Positions 17,305 to 26,825 of a stretch of DNA of 64,000 nt are shown piece by piece. The stretch lies in the NCBI GenBank assembly GCA_902786345.1, contig CADACB010000002.1, positions 1 to 64,000 on the forward strand. The letters run 5' to 3'. Position 1 is the stretch's first letter, and every line of letters starts with the position of its first letter. The translations under genes and the position numbers were made by a program. Source of the stretch: an uncultured Ruminococcus sp. (GTDB lineage Bacteria; Bacillota; Clostridia; Oscillospirales; Acutalibacteraceae). The notes beneath the pieces were generated by a model. It had not been told where the DNA came from. It searched no databases and was given only the letters and a program-made list of their open reading frames with translations.

Positions 17305-18230
17305 TCAGAAGCTCCTTTATACAGTTTTTTTACAGTCAGTTCCGATACTATGATCAATACAGCACAACCAAACATAACCTCAAATGGATAAGGCGGGAGT
17401 TGATCTGTTGTGATTATAAGCGGCAAAAGTGACAATGCACAAGCTGGTGGAAACGGCGTATTTATCATCATCATAAAATAAAATACTGAAACAGAAATTA
17501 TTAATGCTGCGGCTGTCAGCGGAAGATGCAGCATATCACACAGCATAAGACGCATACACGTACCGAAGCATGCACACAGTCCTGTCAGGAAAAACATTAT
17601 AAACGGAGTCTTTGCCGGCTTGCTGTCTTTTTGCATAAATTCACACAACAACACAATTAGCGGAGGAGCAAGTATAAACGATGCTCCTGAAAATTCAACA
17701 GCTAGCGCCATAAAAACAACCAAAGAAAAAATCACAAGCCATTTTTTCACATCAGTTTTAAGGTCAAAAATCACCGGACAAAATCTTACAGGCTTTCTGA
17801 TTTTTTTTATTTCCATAGCATACTGAACTATAATTATTATTGCCGACAAAATCATAACCGATACAGGATAGAACACCGATTTTACATTTGTCATTATGGG
17901 AAGTATGCAGGCAGAAATAAGAGGAAACAACGTACACTTAGATAAAATCAGCAATATAAGGCAAATTGCAAAACCTATAATGATCTTTATACACAAAAAT
18001 GTACTCAAAAAAGCAGATATGATCCATCCGACAAAAGCTGACACCGTCATACACACAACTATTCTTGAACGATCCGTATTCCACGGCTGTTTACCGGTTA
18101 TCCATGCACCCATAACAAGAGCCGCCGCCTCAGGAAATATCATTTCTGTCTGACCGGACAGCTCTGCAATGAAGACCATCAATGTAACCATCACTGCAGA
18201 TGCCAATATCCTTAAGTTTTTGATAATCAT
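17301..18230 (-). CDS. Polytopic membrane protein, HPP-like, with internal duplication
   Basis: About 309 residues and roughly ten membrane spans. The two halves look alike: FPEAAALVMGAWITGKQPW then a bundle ending LFPLISACILPI in the first; LAPPLIVLLCEFMQKDSKP then a bundle ending FPPACALSLLPLI in the second. The PPA motif with a preceding charged loop recalls HPP-family integral membrane proteins, but I cannot confirm membership. Start ambiguity: GTG at 18233 or ATG at 18230, both next to GGGGGAG; I use the ATG. Four-base overlap with the Nudix gene suggests coupling. Substrate unknown. Confidence 0.7.
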   Translation of the reverse strand: MIIKNLRILASAVMVTLMVFIAELSGQTEMIFPEAAALVMGAWITGKQPWNTDRSRIVVCMTVSAFVGWIISAFLSTFLCIKIIIGFAICLILLILSKCTLFPLISACILPIMTNVKSVFYPVSVMILSAIIIIVQYAMEIKKIRKPVRFCPVIFDLKTDVKKWLVIFSLVVFMALAVEFSGASFILAPPLIVLLCEFMQKDSKPAKTPFIMFFLTGLCACFGTCMRLMLCDMLHLPLTAAALIISVSVFYFMMMINTPFPPACALSLLPLIITTDQLPPYPFEVMFGCAVLIIVSELTVKKLYKGASE

Positions 18231-18383
18231 CACTCCCCCGAACTGTTTGTCACACCAAAAAAGATACAGCTTTCAATAAATCAGAATACTCATTACAGTA
18301 CCACACATCTGTATAGGCATTAATATATACACAAGTTTTAATACGGCACACGTATTCATATTCAAAACTGATATATTCTATGT

Positions 18384-18419
18384 AAAAAGGCTGCCGCTGA
18401 TATTTTTTCTGCGGCAGCC
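18384..18419 (-). terminator. Terminator of the ilvA-ridA operon
   Basis: Stem GGCTGCCGC/GCGGCAGCC (18389-18397 and 18411-18419), followed on the minus strand by TTTTT (complement of 18384-18388), 16 bases past the ridA stop. Confidence 0.9.
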
Positions 18420-18435
18420 GATTCCATTCAACTGA

Positions 18436-18810
18436 TTAACATTCTGCAATTACTTCAACTTCACAAAGAACATTTTTTGGAAGGGTCTTTACTGCAACAC
18501 AGGAACGTGCAGGTTTGCCTGTGAAATATTTGCCATATATTTCGTTGAAAACTGCAAAATCATTCATATCAGCAAGAAAACATACGGTCTTGACTGCCTT
18601 TTCAAGAGATGAACCTGATGCCTCAAGAAGATTGCTGAGGTTTTTCATTACCTGCTCAGTCTGACCTTCAATTGAATCTGCTTCAACGTTTCCGGTTTCA
18701 GGATTAATAGCTATCTGACCTGAAGTGAAAACAAGTCCATTAACTTTTATAGCCTGTGAGTAAGGTCCTATTGCGTCTGGCGCTTTTTTTGTATATACTG
18801 CTTCTGCCAT
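18436..18810 (-). CDS. ridA: RidA family enamine/imine deaminase
   Basis: 124 residues, standard for RidA (YjgF/YER057c/UK114). It hydrolyses reactive enamine/imine intermediates such as 2-aminoacrylate released by PLP dehydratases. Signature residues visible: PYSQAI (16-21), VFTSGQI (27-33), and the C-terminal PARSCVAV with the active-site Arg, followed by LCEVEVIA. Lies 39 bases downstream of ilvA in the same direction, with GGAAG before the ATG: the classic pairing of the enzyme with the very deaminase whose by-product it clears. Confidence 0.96.
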   Translation of the reverse strand: MAEAVYTKKAPDAIGPYSQAIKVNGLVFTSGQIAINPETGNVEADSIEGQTEQVMKNLSNLLEASGSSLEKAVKTVCFLADMNDFAVFNEIYGKYFTGKPARSCVAVKTLPKNVLCEVEVIAEC

Positions 18811-18849
18811 AGAAAAAACTTCCTTTCAATATACTTATTTTTTAAATAA

Positions 18850-20046
18850 TTATCCTACTATTTTATATCCGTGTTTTGCAAGCTCATCCTTGATTTTTTG
18901 TATATGCTCGTGATTTCTTGTTTCCAAGGATAGTCTGAGATAACAAGAGTTAATGTCTGTATTCAAGTCAGCACGGTCGTGACTTACAGCAACTACATTG
19001 GCTCCAAGCTTTGATATTATTCTGGAAACAGTCTGAAGTTCACCGGGCTTATCGGTGAGTGCTATAGTAAATTCCGCAAGTCTGCCTGTTTTTTGAAGTC
19101 CTCGATCAATGACCCTTGAAAGTATTGTAACATCAATATTACCACCGGACACAAGGCAGCAAACCTTCTTACCTTTGATCGGGAATTTATCAAACAATGC
19201 CGCAGCAACCGAAACAGCACCTGCACCCTCTGAAATCAGCTTTTGCTTTTCTATCAATGAAAGTATTGCAGTTGCAACCTCATCATCGGTAACTGTCATT
19301 ATTTCATCAACATATTTACTGCAAAGGTCAAATGTAAGTTCACCCGGAGTCTTGACGGCAATACCGTCAGCAAATGTATTTACACTTTCAAGTGTTTCTA
19401 TCTGCTTATGAGCAATTGAAAGATACATTGAAGGTGCGCCTGCCGACTGTACACCATATACCTTAACATCAGGATTCAGCGACTTTACTGCATATGCAAT
19501 GCCGCTTATAAGTCCGCCTCCGCCAATAGGAACGATTATAGCATCAACATCGGGAAGCTGCTCTAAAATCTCAAGACCTATAGTGCCCTGCCCTGCAATA
19601 ACCATTTCATCATCGAACGGATGAATAAAGGTTGCACCTGTTTCCTTTTGAAGCTCGACCGATTTATCGTGTGCATCATCATATGTACCTTCTACAAGGC
19701 ACACCTCTGAGCCATAGCTTTTCGTAGCCTCAACCTTAGAAATTGGTGCGGAATCCGGCATACATATAAGTGATTTAATGCCGTATTTCTGTGCGGCACG
19801 GGCAACTCCCTGTGCGTGATTGCCTGCCGAACAGGCTATAACACCCTTTGCCCTTTCCTCATCAGAAAGCTGTGAGACCTTATAATATGCACCTCTTGCC
19901 TTAAATGCACCTGTAACCTGAAGGTTTTCGGTTTTGAGATAAAGCTCGCAGTCATTTGAAAGATTTGTTGCATTGATCATATCGGTCGGTCTTATTACAT
20001 CCTTAAGTACATAAGACGCGTGATAGATCTTATCGAGAGTCAGCAT
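18850..20046 (-). CDS. ilvA: Threonine ammonia-lyase with C-terminal ACT domain
   Basis: 398 residues, the shorter form found in Clostridia. Converts threonine to 2-oxobutanoate and ammonia, feeding isoleucine synthesis or catabolism. The PLP lysine is Lys49 in TGAFKARGA; the phosphate-binding GGGGLISG lies around 176-183; SAGNHAQGVA and the SEGAGAVSVAA segments are in place. An ACT domain at about 327-398 (FTIALTDKPGELQTVSRII) suggests allosteric control by an amino acid. First gene of the ilvA-ridA operon, ending in the terminator at 18384-18419. Confidence 0.95.
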   Translation of the reverse strand: MLTLDKIYHASYVLKDVIRPTDMINATNLSNDCELYLKTENLQVTGAFKARGAYYKVSQLSDEERAKGVIACSAGNHAQGVARAAQKYGIKSLICMPDSAPISKVEATKSYGSEVCLVEGTYDDAHDKSVELQKETGATFIHPFDDEMVIAGQGTIGLEILEQLPDVDAIIVPIGGGGLISGIAYAVKSLNPDVKVYGVQSAGAPSMYLSIAHKQIETLESVNTFADGIAVKTPGELTFDLCSKYVDEIMTVTDDEVATAILSLIEKQKLISEGAGAVSVAAALFDKFPIKGKKVCCLVSGGNIDVTILSRVIDRGLQKTGRLAEFTIALTDKPGELQTVSRIISKLGANVVAVSHDRADLNTDINSCYLRLSLETRNHEHIQKIKDELAKHGYKIVG

Positions 20047-20269
20047 TTAAATATCCCCTTTTTACGGAATCTTTTCTTGTTATTTCTTTACTATAATAAA
20101 ATACCGCTTTTTCAACAAAAAGTCAAGGATTATGCGAAATATCCGGAGAATATCTGTTAATTGGTCTGTTGCTGTATGATCAGAAAGCCTTTTACAAAAT
20201 CTATCAAATATTAAGCTGCCGTATGTTATGTCAAAAATTACAAAAAAACTGCCAATTATTACAAATCAG

Positions 20270-20297
20270 TTGACTTGAAAATCTTTACAGTTATAAT
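20270..20297 (+). promoter_or_regulatory. Promoter before the TPR/RCC1 gene
   Basis: TTGACT at 20270-20275, 16 bases, TATAAT at 20292-20297; 32 bases before the ATG at 20330, which is preceded by AAGGA. Confidence 0.6.
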
Positions 20298-20329
20298 TGA
20301 ATTAACAAGTATAAGTAAGGATGTTGAAA

Positions 20330-21981
20330 ATGGTAAGATGTAATAATTACAGAAGCTCAAGCAGGAAAAGTCTCCGGAAAAGAAGAAATCCAGAGGAAAG
20401 CTTATTGCCATAATTACACTAATTGCTGTTTTTGCTATTGGCATAGGTATAGCTTTGCTTATATTCCTTATGAGCGGTACAGGTGCACCTTCATTTCAGG
20501 AACAGCTTTCTCTTGGAGAAAAATACTTAAGTGAAGAAAGATATGACGATGCTATTGACGCATTCAAAAAGGCTATTGAATTAGACCCGATGAATCCTGA
20601 TGCCTACATAAAGCTTGCGGATACATATATTGCAAAGGGCGACTATACAAAAGCACTCGAAGTGCTAAACACTGGCTATGAAAAAACTAAAAATCAAAAA
20701 ATAAAAACAAAAATTGATGAGTTTAGCGTCAACCAATCTGAAACTAATGATAATAAGGAATCAAGCGAATCATAACCAGAAACACAGAATGTCCCGAATA
20801 AGCAGATGAAATTCAGAAGTTTCTGTTCAGATTACAGAACAGAAGTTGTAACAAAGTCAGGCGACCTTTATATGTGGGGTGAAAACAATTTAGGGACAGT
20901 CGGGAATGGTACAACAACATCTCAGTTAACTCCCCAAAAAATAATGAGTAATGTTAAGGAAGCAGGTATTGAGTCTGTCACCAGCTATGCAATAACTGAA
21001 AACAGTGATTTGTATATGTGGGGGTATAATAATCTTGGATCAATTGGCAACGGTACAAAAGAAATTCAACAAACTCCACAAAAAATAATGAGTGCAGTAA
21101 AGACAGCAGGTACATATAAACACACAAGCTATGCAATAACCGAAAACGGCGATCTATATATGTGGGGAATTAATATTTATGGAACAATCGGCAACGATAC
21201 AACAAATGATCAGCTAACTCCAATAAAAATAATGACTAAAGTCAAGGAAATAGGTATAAATAACAACACAAGCTACGCAATAACCGAAAGCAATGACTTA
21301 TATATGTGGGGGTATAATAAATCCGGTCAAATCGGTAACGGTACAACGAATAACCAACTAACTCCAATAAAAATAATAAGTGAAGTAAAAGAGGTAAGTA
21401 TTGACTATACCACAAGCTATGCCTTAACTCAAAACGGTGATCTATACATATGGGGAGATAATAGCTACGGTCAAATCGGTAACGGTACAACGAATAATCA
21501 ACTAACTCCAATAAAAATAATGAGTGAAGTAAAAAATGCAGGAATAAATAACAACATCAGCTATGCCATAACAGAAACCAGTGATTTATATATGTGGGGA
21601 TATAATAATTTTGGATCAATTGGCAATGGTACAACAAATGATCAGCTAACTCCAACAAAAATAATGGGTAATGTCAAGAAGGCAGGTATATCCAAAAATA
21701 CATATCCCACAAGCTATGCAATAACCCAAAACGGCGATCTATATATGTGGGGTGATAATAAATCCGGTCAAATCGGCAACGGTACAACAGAGAATCATCT
21801 GAATCCCCAAAAAATAATGAGTAATGTAGAAACAGCAGCTATATATAGTAGCTCTACAAGCTATGCCATTACCGATAACGGCGACCTATATATGTGGGGA
21901 AATAATAAAAACGGTCAAATCGGCAATAGTACAACGGACAATCAACTCACCCCATACAAAATTGAGCTTGATGCCGGATGA
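20330..21981 (+). pseudogene. TPR plus RCC1-repeat membrane protein, frameshifted near the start and interrupted by an in-frame stop
   Basis: From ATG 20330 the frame runs MVRCNN then goes wrong; from about 20347 the adjacent frame continues as a basic tail (KLKQEKSPEKKK), a membrane span (LIAIITLIAVFAIGIGIALLIFL), two TPR motifs (about 20500-20680), then a TAA at 20773-20775. Beyond that stop the same frame continues unbroken through PETQNVPNKQMKF into eight RCC1-type units (each with DLYMWG and IGNGTT) to 21981. One missing base near 20343 and one CAA-to-TAA type change would restore a single protein of about 550 residues: cytoplasmic tail, membrane helix, extracellular TPR and a beta-propeller. 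Promoter and ribosome site are intact. Real decay or sequence error cannot be separated here. Confidence 0.72.
20842..21970 (+). repeat. RCC1 repeats, eight units of about 144-153 bp
   Basis: Each unit encodes a stretch like ITENGDLYMWG...IGNGTTNDQLTP. The fourth and fifth units are nearly identical at DNA level across some 60 bases (around 21325-21390 and 21469-21534), pointing to recent copying between units. Seven full units plus a shorter last one would fit a seven-bladed propeller. Confidence 0.85.
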
Positions 21982-22148
21982 TAAAGCAAGATGATTAATA
22001 CCTATTTTTGATTTTTTATAAATTTTTCCAAAAAATTCAAAAAGATACTTTATATTTTCTAAATTTTATTGTATAATAATTAAAAGAGTGTGCAGGTCAA
22101 AAGACAGGGCATACGAATTAAATTTATTTTTTTTGGAGCGTGATTACA

Positions 22149-23015
22149 ATGGCATTGGTAAATGCAGCAGAAATGCTTAAAAAAGCAAAGGCAGGTCACT
22201 ATGCAGTAGGTCAGTTCAACATCAATAACCTTGAGTGGACAAAGGCTATCCTTCTTACTGCTCAGGAACTTAACTCTCCCGTTATCCTCGGTGTTTCAGA
22301 GGGTGCAGGAAAATATATGACAGGCTTCAAGACTGTTGCGGCTATGGTTAAGGCTATGGATGAATCGCTGGGTATTACAGTTCCGGTTGCTCTTCATCTT
22401 GACCACGGTACATATGAGGGCTGCTATAAGTGCATCAAAGCTGGCTTTACATCTATTATGTTTGACGGCTCACACTACCCCTTCGAGGAAAACCTTGCAA
22501 AATCAAGCGAGCTTGTAAGTGTTGCTCATAACCTCGGTCTTTCAATAGAGTGTGAGGTTGGATCTATCGGCGGCGAAGAAGACGGCGTTGTTGGTATGGG
22601 TGAATGTGCAGATCCTGAGGAGTGCAAGGTTATTGCAGATCTTGGCGTTGATATGCTCGCAGCAGGTATCGGCAATATCCATGGTAAATATCCGGACAAC
22701 TGGCAGGGACTTTCATTTGAAACACTTGATGCTATCCAGGCTAAAACAGGTGAAATGCCGCTCGTTCTCCACGGCGGTACAGGTATCCCCGCAGATATGA
22801 TAAAGAAGGCAATATCACTGGGTGTTTCAAAGATCAACGTTAACACAGAGTGCCAGCTCTCATTCCAGGAAGCTACAAGAAAGTACATTGAAGAAGGCAA
22901 GGATCTTCAGGGCAAAGGCTTCGATCCCAGAAAGCTTCTCGCTCCCGGCTTTGAGGCTATCAAGGCTACAGTAAAAGAGAAGATGGAGCTTTTCGGTTCT
23001 GTTGGAAAAGCTTGA
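22149..23015 (+). CDS. fba: Class II fructose-1,6-bisphosphate aldolase
   Basis: 288 residues. Zinc-dependent aldolase of glycolysis/gluconeogenesis. Metal ligands and signatures are visible: LHLDHGTYE (around residue 80-88), IMFDGSHYPFEEN, VGSIGGEEDGV, AAGIGNIHGKYP, and VLHGGTGIP, followed by SKINVNTECQ. Start taken at the ATG at 22149 (MALVNAAEML), with GGAG ten bases upstream; a GTG nine bases earlier is too near that site. Codon use is strongly biased to well-translated codons, as expected of a glycolytic gene. A TATAAT at 22072-22077 may be its -10. Monocistronic. Confidence 0.96.
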   Translation: MALVNAAEMLKKAKAGHYAVGQFNINNLEWTKAILLTAQELNSPVILGVSEGAGKYMTGFKTVAAMVKAMDESLGITVPVALHLDHGTYEGCYKCIKAGFTSIMFDGSHYPFEENLAKSSELVSVAHNLGLSIECEVGSIGGEEDGVVGMGECADPEECKVIADLGVDMLAAGIGNIHGKYPDNWQGLSFETLDAIQAKTGEMPLVLHGGTGIPADMIKKAISLGVSKINVNTECQLSFQEATRKYIEEGKDLQGKGFDPRKLLAPGFEAIKATVKEKMELFGSVGKA

Positions 23016-23760
23016 TCCCAGATTCTTTGCTCAATTATATATATATAGTTTCTTCTGTATTTTGGTGCAAATACAATATGGTATTAACATCCGTATGTTG
23101 AATACGAGAAATGTTTGATCTCTTTTTTCATAGCAATAACCCCCTTATGTTTTTGGTAATATAAGTCCAAATCTTTACCATTAAACGTAAGGAGGTTATT
23201 TTTTCTGTCGGAAAAACCAGATTTTATTCAATATAAAGATATAAAAATAACGGCTGAAACAGTGGTTTTCTTATCCTCTTGATTTCAGCCGTATTCTATT
23301 TATTTAAAATATATTAATAAATTATCATTATAAATCAGAATACAATCACATAAAAAATATTTTACATTTTGTTAGTTATAAACGACTGGCTAATCTATAA
23401 TATTCACAAAAGAAGTCTGATAGCGTGCTTAATTTAGCATCAACTTCTTGAAACAGTTTTCTGTTTATTATTCCATTGCAGCTATTCTGAGCAGTTTTCA
23501 TAAGAATTCGGACAAATAAACAGCTTCTTGCGTGATTGGGGATTAAATAGATAAAAAACAGTTATAGTGATCGCCGTATCTCATTATCAGAATATTATTT
23601 CGTAATATTCATCCTAAAAAACCTTTAAAAATTTAAATATTTCAGATACAAAATGTTAAAATTAAGTTTACAGCAAGTTTTCCATATTCTACTTGAAAGA
23701 TAGGTTTAAGTTTGGTAATATATTTGTAATAAAACATTGAAGCTTGAAAGGGTGATGAAA
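23016..23760. other. 745-bp intergenic region with two hairpins
   Basis: No firm gene. Two structures: an imperfect 18-19 bp inverted repeat, 23135-23153 against 23182-23200, ending in T6 on the plus strand with a smaller GGTAA/TTACC pair inside its loop; and ACGGCTGAAA/TTTCAGCCGT at 23250-23259 and 23283-23292. Either could be the fba terminator. A minus-strand frame of about 55 codons (around 23390-23560, containing LFVRILMKTAQN) has no start signal I trust and resembles nothing I know. Confidence 0.5.
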
Positions 23761-24150
23761 ATGGGAAGAACGTCAAATAAAGATGCAAAAAGTGCGTTTG
23801 AAGATTATTTTAAAAGAGCAACCAGCCCGATGATGACTCTTTTGCTCCTTAACGAGAAACCTATGTATGTTTATAATCTGTCGCAGGAGCTTGAAAAGAG
23901 AAGCAACAGCACATATAAAATGAACTTTCTTTATCCTGTTCTTTATCGCCTGCAGCAACAGGGATATGTAAGAGAATACTCTCAGGAAATAACCGAAAGT
24001 CACAGAACACGCAATTACTATTCAATAACAGATGAAGGCAAGGAATACCTTAAATTTATGCTGAAAAAATACAGAGAGCTTCTCAACGCTGTAGATACAG
24101 TTATTGAAAACGGGATAACTCCCGATACCGATAGCTTGGAAAAAGACTGA
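23761..24150 (+). CDS. PadR family transcriptional regulator
   Basis: 129 residues. PadR winged helix-turn-helix: an N-terminal helix, TSPMMTLLLLNEKPMYVYNLSQELEKRS, recognition region MNFLYPVLYRLQQQGYV, and the wing REYSQEITESHRTRNYYSITDEGKEYL, then a short C-terminal dimerisation helix. Start chosen at the ATG at 23761 (GGGTG 6 bases upstream). PadR proteins usually repress a neighbouring transporter or stress gene; the neighbours here (fba upstream, rubrerythrin convergent) are not obvious targets, so it may act on itself or elsewhere. Its 0.7 kb upstream region has room for operators. Confidence 0.88.
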   Translation: MGRTSNKDAKSAFEDYFKRATSPMMTLLLLNEKPMYVYNLSQELEKRSNSTYKMNFLYPVLYRLQQQGYVREYSQEITESHRTRNYYSITDEGKEYLKFMLKKYRELLNAVDTVIENGITPDTDSLEKD

Positions 24151-24219
24151 TCATAATCATCTGAAACATTTATAATATACTGTAACATTAGTAACGATAT
24201 ACAAATTACTGCATAACGC

Positions 24220-24256
24220 AAAGGACCGATGAAAGCCTGTACTTCATCGGTCCTTT
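24220..24256. terminator. Bidirectional terminator between padR and rubrerythrin
   Basis: 14-base stem AAAGGACCGATGAA (24220-24233) with its complement at 24243-24256, nine-base loop, followed by T-rich sequence on both strands. It lies between the convergent ends of the two genes. Confidence 0.85.
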
Positions 24257-24293
24257 TCAATATTTCAATTTATAGTGCTGCTTTTTCAGGAAA

Positions 24294-24941
24294 TCAATAA
24301 TTTTCAGCGTTAACCTCAAAGAAAGACTGAGGATGTGCACAAACAGGACATACATCAGGTGCCTGTGTACCAACGACAATATGACCACAGTTGCGGCATT
24401 CCCATATCTTAACCTCGCTCTTCTTGAACACTTCCTGCATTTCAACGTTTCTCAAAAGTGCTCTATAGCGTTCCTCGTGGTGCTTTTCTATTGCGGCAAC
24501 ACCTCTGAACTTTGCAGCAAGCTCAGGGAAACCTTCTTCCTCAGCAGTTTTTGCAAAATCCTCATACATATCTGTCCACTCATAATTTTCACCATCAGCA
24601 GCTGCTGCGAGGTTTTCGGCTGTTGAGCCTATGCCGTTAAGTTCTTTGAACCAGAGCTTAGCGTGCTCCTTCTCGTTGTCGGCTGTTTTTAAGAACAAAG
24701 CTGCAATCTGCTCAAAACCGTCCTTTTTTGCCTTAGATGCAAAATAAGTATACTTATTTCTTGCCTGAGATTCTCCGGCAAACGCTGCCATAAGATTTTT
24801 TTCTGTCTGAGTGCCCTCATACTTATTTTTTTTGGGTTCTTCAACAGGTTTCATCACACCCGGCTGCTTACATTTCGGACAGACCTCAGGTGCTGTATCG
24901 CCTTCATAAACAAAACCGCATATTGAACATACAAATTTCAT
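24294..24941 (-). CDS. rbr: Rubrerythrin with rubredoxin domains at both ends
   Basis: 215 residues. Detoxifies hydrogen peroxide in anaerobes using a diiron site reduced through rubredoxin iron. Here an N-terminal rubredoxin-like domain (CSIC at 5-8, CPKC at 21-24) precedes the four-helix diiron domain (about 45-170, with the ExxR/ExxH type ligands in [17 protein letters not shown] and [11 protein letters not shown]), and a second rubredoxin-like domain closes the protein (CRNC and CPVC, about 180-205). Classical rubrerythrin has only the C-terminal one and reverse rubrerythrin only the N-terminal one. Own promoter at 24993-25021 and CGGAGG ribosome site. No PerR-type operator recognised. 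Confidence 0.94.
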   Translation of the reverse strand: MKFVCSICGFVYEGDTAPEVCPKCKQPGVMKPVEEPKKNKYEGTQTEKNLMAAFAGESQARNKYTYFASKAKKDGFEQIAALFLKTADNEKEHAKLWFKELNGIGSTAENLAAAADGENYEWTDMYEDFAKTAEEEGFPELAAKFRGVAAIEKHHEERYRALLRNVEMQEVFKKSEVKIWECRNCGHIVVGTQAPDVCPVCAHPQSFFEVNAENY

Positions 24942-24992
24942 AACTAAAACCTCCGTATATCTTTATTATAAACAAAGAGTTTACTAAAAAAA

Positions 24993-25021
24993 ATTATAAC
25001 ATATTTACATTATAATTGCAA
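24993..25021 (-). promoter_or_regulatory. Promoter of rubrerythrin
   Basis: Minus strand TTGCAA (complement of 25016-25021), 17 bases, TATAAT (complement of 24993-24998), about 52 bases before the ATG at 24941. Confidence 0.75.
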
Positions 25022-25091
25022 CTATATCACCAAAATATATTGATATATACTCAGGTTTATATATTTGATATATGGAGACTTTGTTTTTTTA

Positions 25092-26801
25092 TTATTTAAG
25101 GACGATCACACTGCATGCAGGAAGCTTTACCTTTTGATCTTTCACAGTGATCTGAGGATTATCATATGTTGCTTTTGCACTATCATCCTCTATCTCTGCA
25201 TCATCACCGGCAGCAAGCAGATAGCCTCTTACCTCTTTGATCTCAAATGTATCTGAGGGGACATCTATTTCAGCAGCCTTATCACCAAGATTGTATATTA
25301 CCATAACCTTTGATCCGTTATATTCTGATACATAGCCGGCAGTAGATTTATCTTTGAATTCTACTGCATTAAGAGTACCTCTTGCTATTTCCGGATTCTG
25401 GTTTCTAAGTGCTATAACTCTCTTGTAGAAAGTAAGCAGTGAATTCTTGTCCTTCAGAGCATCTTCAACAGACTGATCAGGAACAGATTTATTCGATGTA
25501 TCAGGAATTCTCTCTACATATCCCGTTGTATCTGTCTTGGACCAATACATACCTCTGCGTTTTTCAGGATCATTCTGTGAGCCCGTCATCACAATCTCTT
25601 CACCGTAGTATATAAACGGATTTCCGGGAGATGTGAGATATAATGCGGCATTAAGACGCCTTCTTGTATCAGAAAGCAAATACCCTCCGCTTCTTGCAGT
25701 GTCGTGATTTGAAAGGAACTGTGCATCAATGGCATTTGGATTACTAGTTCTCATCTCATTTTGCCAGCTTTCAAGATATTCTACAAAAGCCTTTGCATCC
25801 TTTCGTCCGGCACAATGATTGATATGACCCGTTGCACCCTGAACATAGAAATTGAAGAAGCTGTCAACACCCGATTGATAGAATTGTTTAATAGTAGCGG
25901 AGTCCTTCCAGCATTCGCCTACCATATATACATCTTCTTTTATGGTTTTTGCATAATCATAAAGCCACTTAAGATCCTCCACTGATTTATCTGTACCGAT
26001 TTCACTTTCAAACCAATATACAGCATCTAGTCTGAAGCCATCAACTCCCATATCAAGCCAGTATTTTACTATTTTCTGTATTTCTTCACGAACCTTTTCG
26101 TTCTTCAGATTAAGGTCGGGCATGTCAACATCAAACTGACTTTCATAATACCAGTCGCCTACTGTTGTTTTGGTCCAACCGCTTGCCTTATGTCCCTCTT
26201 TGAAATTATAGTATTGAACATAGCCGTCAGTTTTACCTTCCTTAAGCTCCTCAATAGCCTTCTGATACCACTGGTGTTTACGCGAAGTATGATTGATAAC
26301 AAGGTCTATAATAACGTCTATGTGGCGCTTATGTGCTTCATCAAGCATTTTTTTGAAATCCTCATTAGTACCATATATATCGTCAACAGTCATATAATCA
26401 GCAACATTATATTTATGGTAAGAAGGAGACTCCATTATTGGCATAAGCCAAATACCATCAATTCCAAGGTCATCTGTTGTTGAAGCATCGCCATCGTTAA
26501 GATAATCAAGCTTTTTTGTTATTCCGTTTATATCACCAACGCCGTTACCGTCAGAATCATAGAATGAATAAGGAAATATCTCATAATATGTTCTGTATTT
26601 ATCCTCCGAAAAATTATATGTTACCGAGGTAAAGCCGCCGTCCTTTGGCAAAGCCAGACCATCGGCAGAATTTACAGAAGATGTTGTGCTTACTGTACCT
26701 GTTGATGCTGCATTATTATTTGATGATCCACAGCCGCAAAGTGCAGCTGAAACAATTATACTGCCTGCAAGAGCAAGTGAAATTATTTTATTTTTTGACA
26801 T
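25092..26801 (-). CDS. Lipoprotein alpha-amylase family glycosidase (GH13)
   Basis: 569 residues. Signal peptide with lipobox LCGC puts Cys24 as the lipidated first residue, followed by a Ser/Thr/Asn linker, so the enzyme is tethered to the outer face of the membrane. GH13 barrel: calcium-site DSDGNGVGDING (about 82-93), region I DLVINHT, region II GFRLDAVYW with the nucleophile Asp, region III VGECW with the acid Glu, region IV FLSNHD. The wide catalytic half and closing beta domain are complete. It should cut maltodextrins next to the importer. Last gene of the malE-malF-malG-amylase operon, 68 bases after malG; AAAGGAG before the ATG. Exact specificity (amylase or neopullulanase-like) cannot be read off. 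Confidence 0.93.
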   Translation of the reverse strand: MSKNKIISLALAGSIIVSAALCGCGSSNNNAASTGTVSTTSSVNSADGLALPKDGGFTSVTYNFSEDKYRTYYEIFPYSFYDSDGNGVGDINGITKKLDYLNDGDASTTDDLGIDGIWLMPIMESPSYHKYNVADYMTVDDIYGTNEDFKKMLDEAHKRHIDVIIDLVINHTSRKHQWYQKAIEELKEGKTDGYVQYYNFKEGHKASGWTKTTVGDWYYESQFDVDMPDLNLKNEKVREEIQKIVKYWLDMGVDGFRLDAVYWFESEIGTDKSVEDLKWLYDYAKTIKEDVYMVGECWKDSATIKQFYQSGVDSFFNFYVQGATGHINHCAGRKDAKAFVEYLESWQNEMRTSNPNAIDAQFLSNHDTARSGGYLLSDTRRRLNAALYLTSPGNPFIYYGEEIVMTGSQNDPEKRRGMYWSKTDTTGYVERIPDTSNKSVPDQSVEDALKDKNSLLTFYKRVIALRNQNPEIARGTLNAVEFKDKSTAGYVSEYNGSKVMVIYNLGDKAAEIDVPSDTFEIKEVRGYLLAAGDDAEIEDDSAKATYDNPQITVKDQKVKLPACSVIVLK

Positions 26802-26825
26802 TGTTATTCTCCTTTGTATAAGAAT

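Noticed and set aside
20842-21970. Regular 144-153 bp repeats as a non-coding satellite
   Set aside because: They encode consistent RCC1 units with conserved residues and synonymous changes, so they are protein repeats.
23388-23560. Small minus-strand gene in the fba-padR gap
   Set aside because: About 55 codons with no ribosome site and no recognisable family; not reported as a gene.
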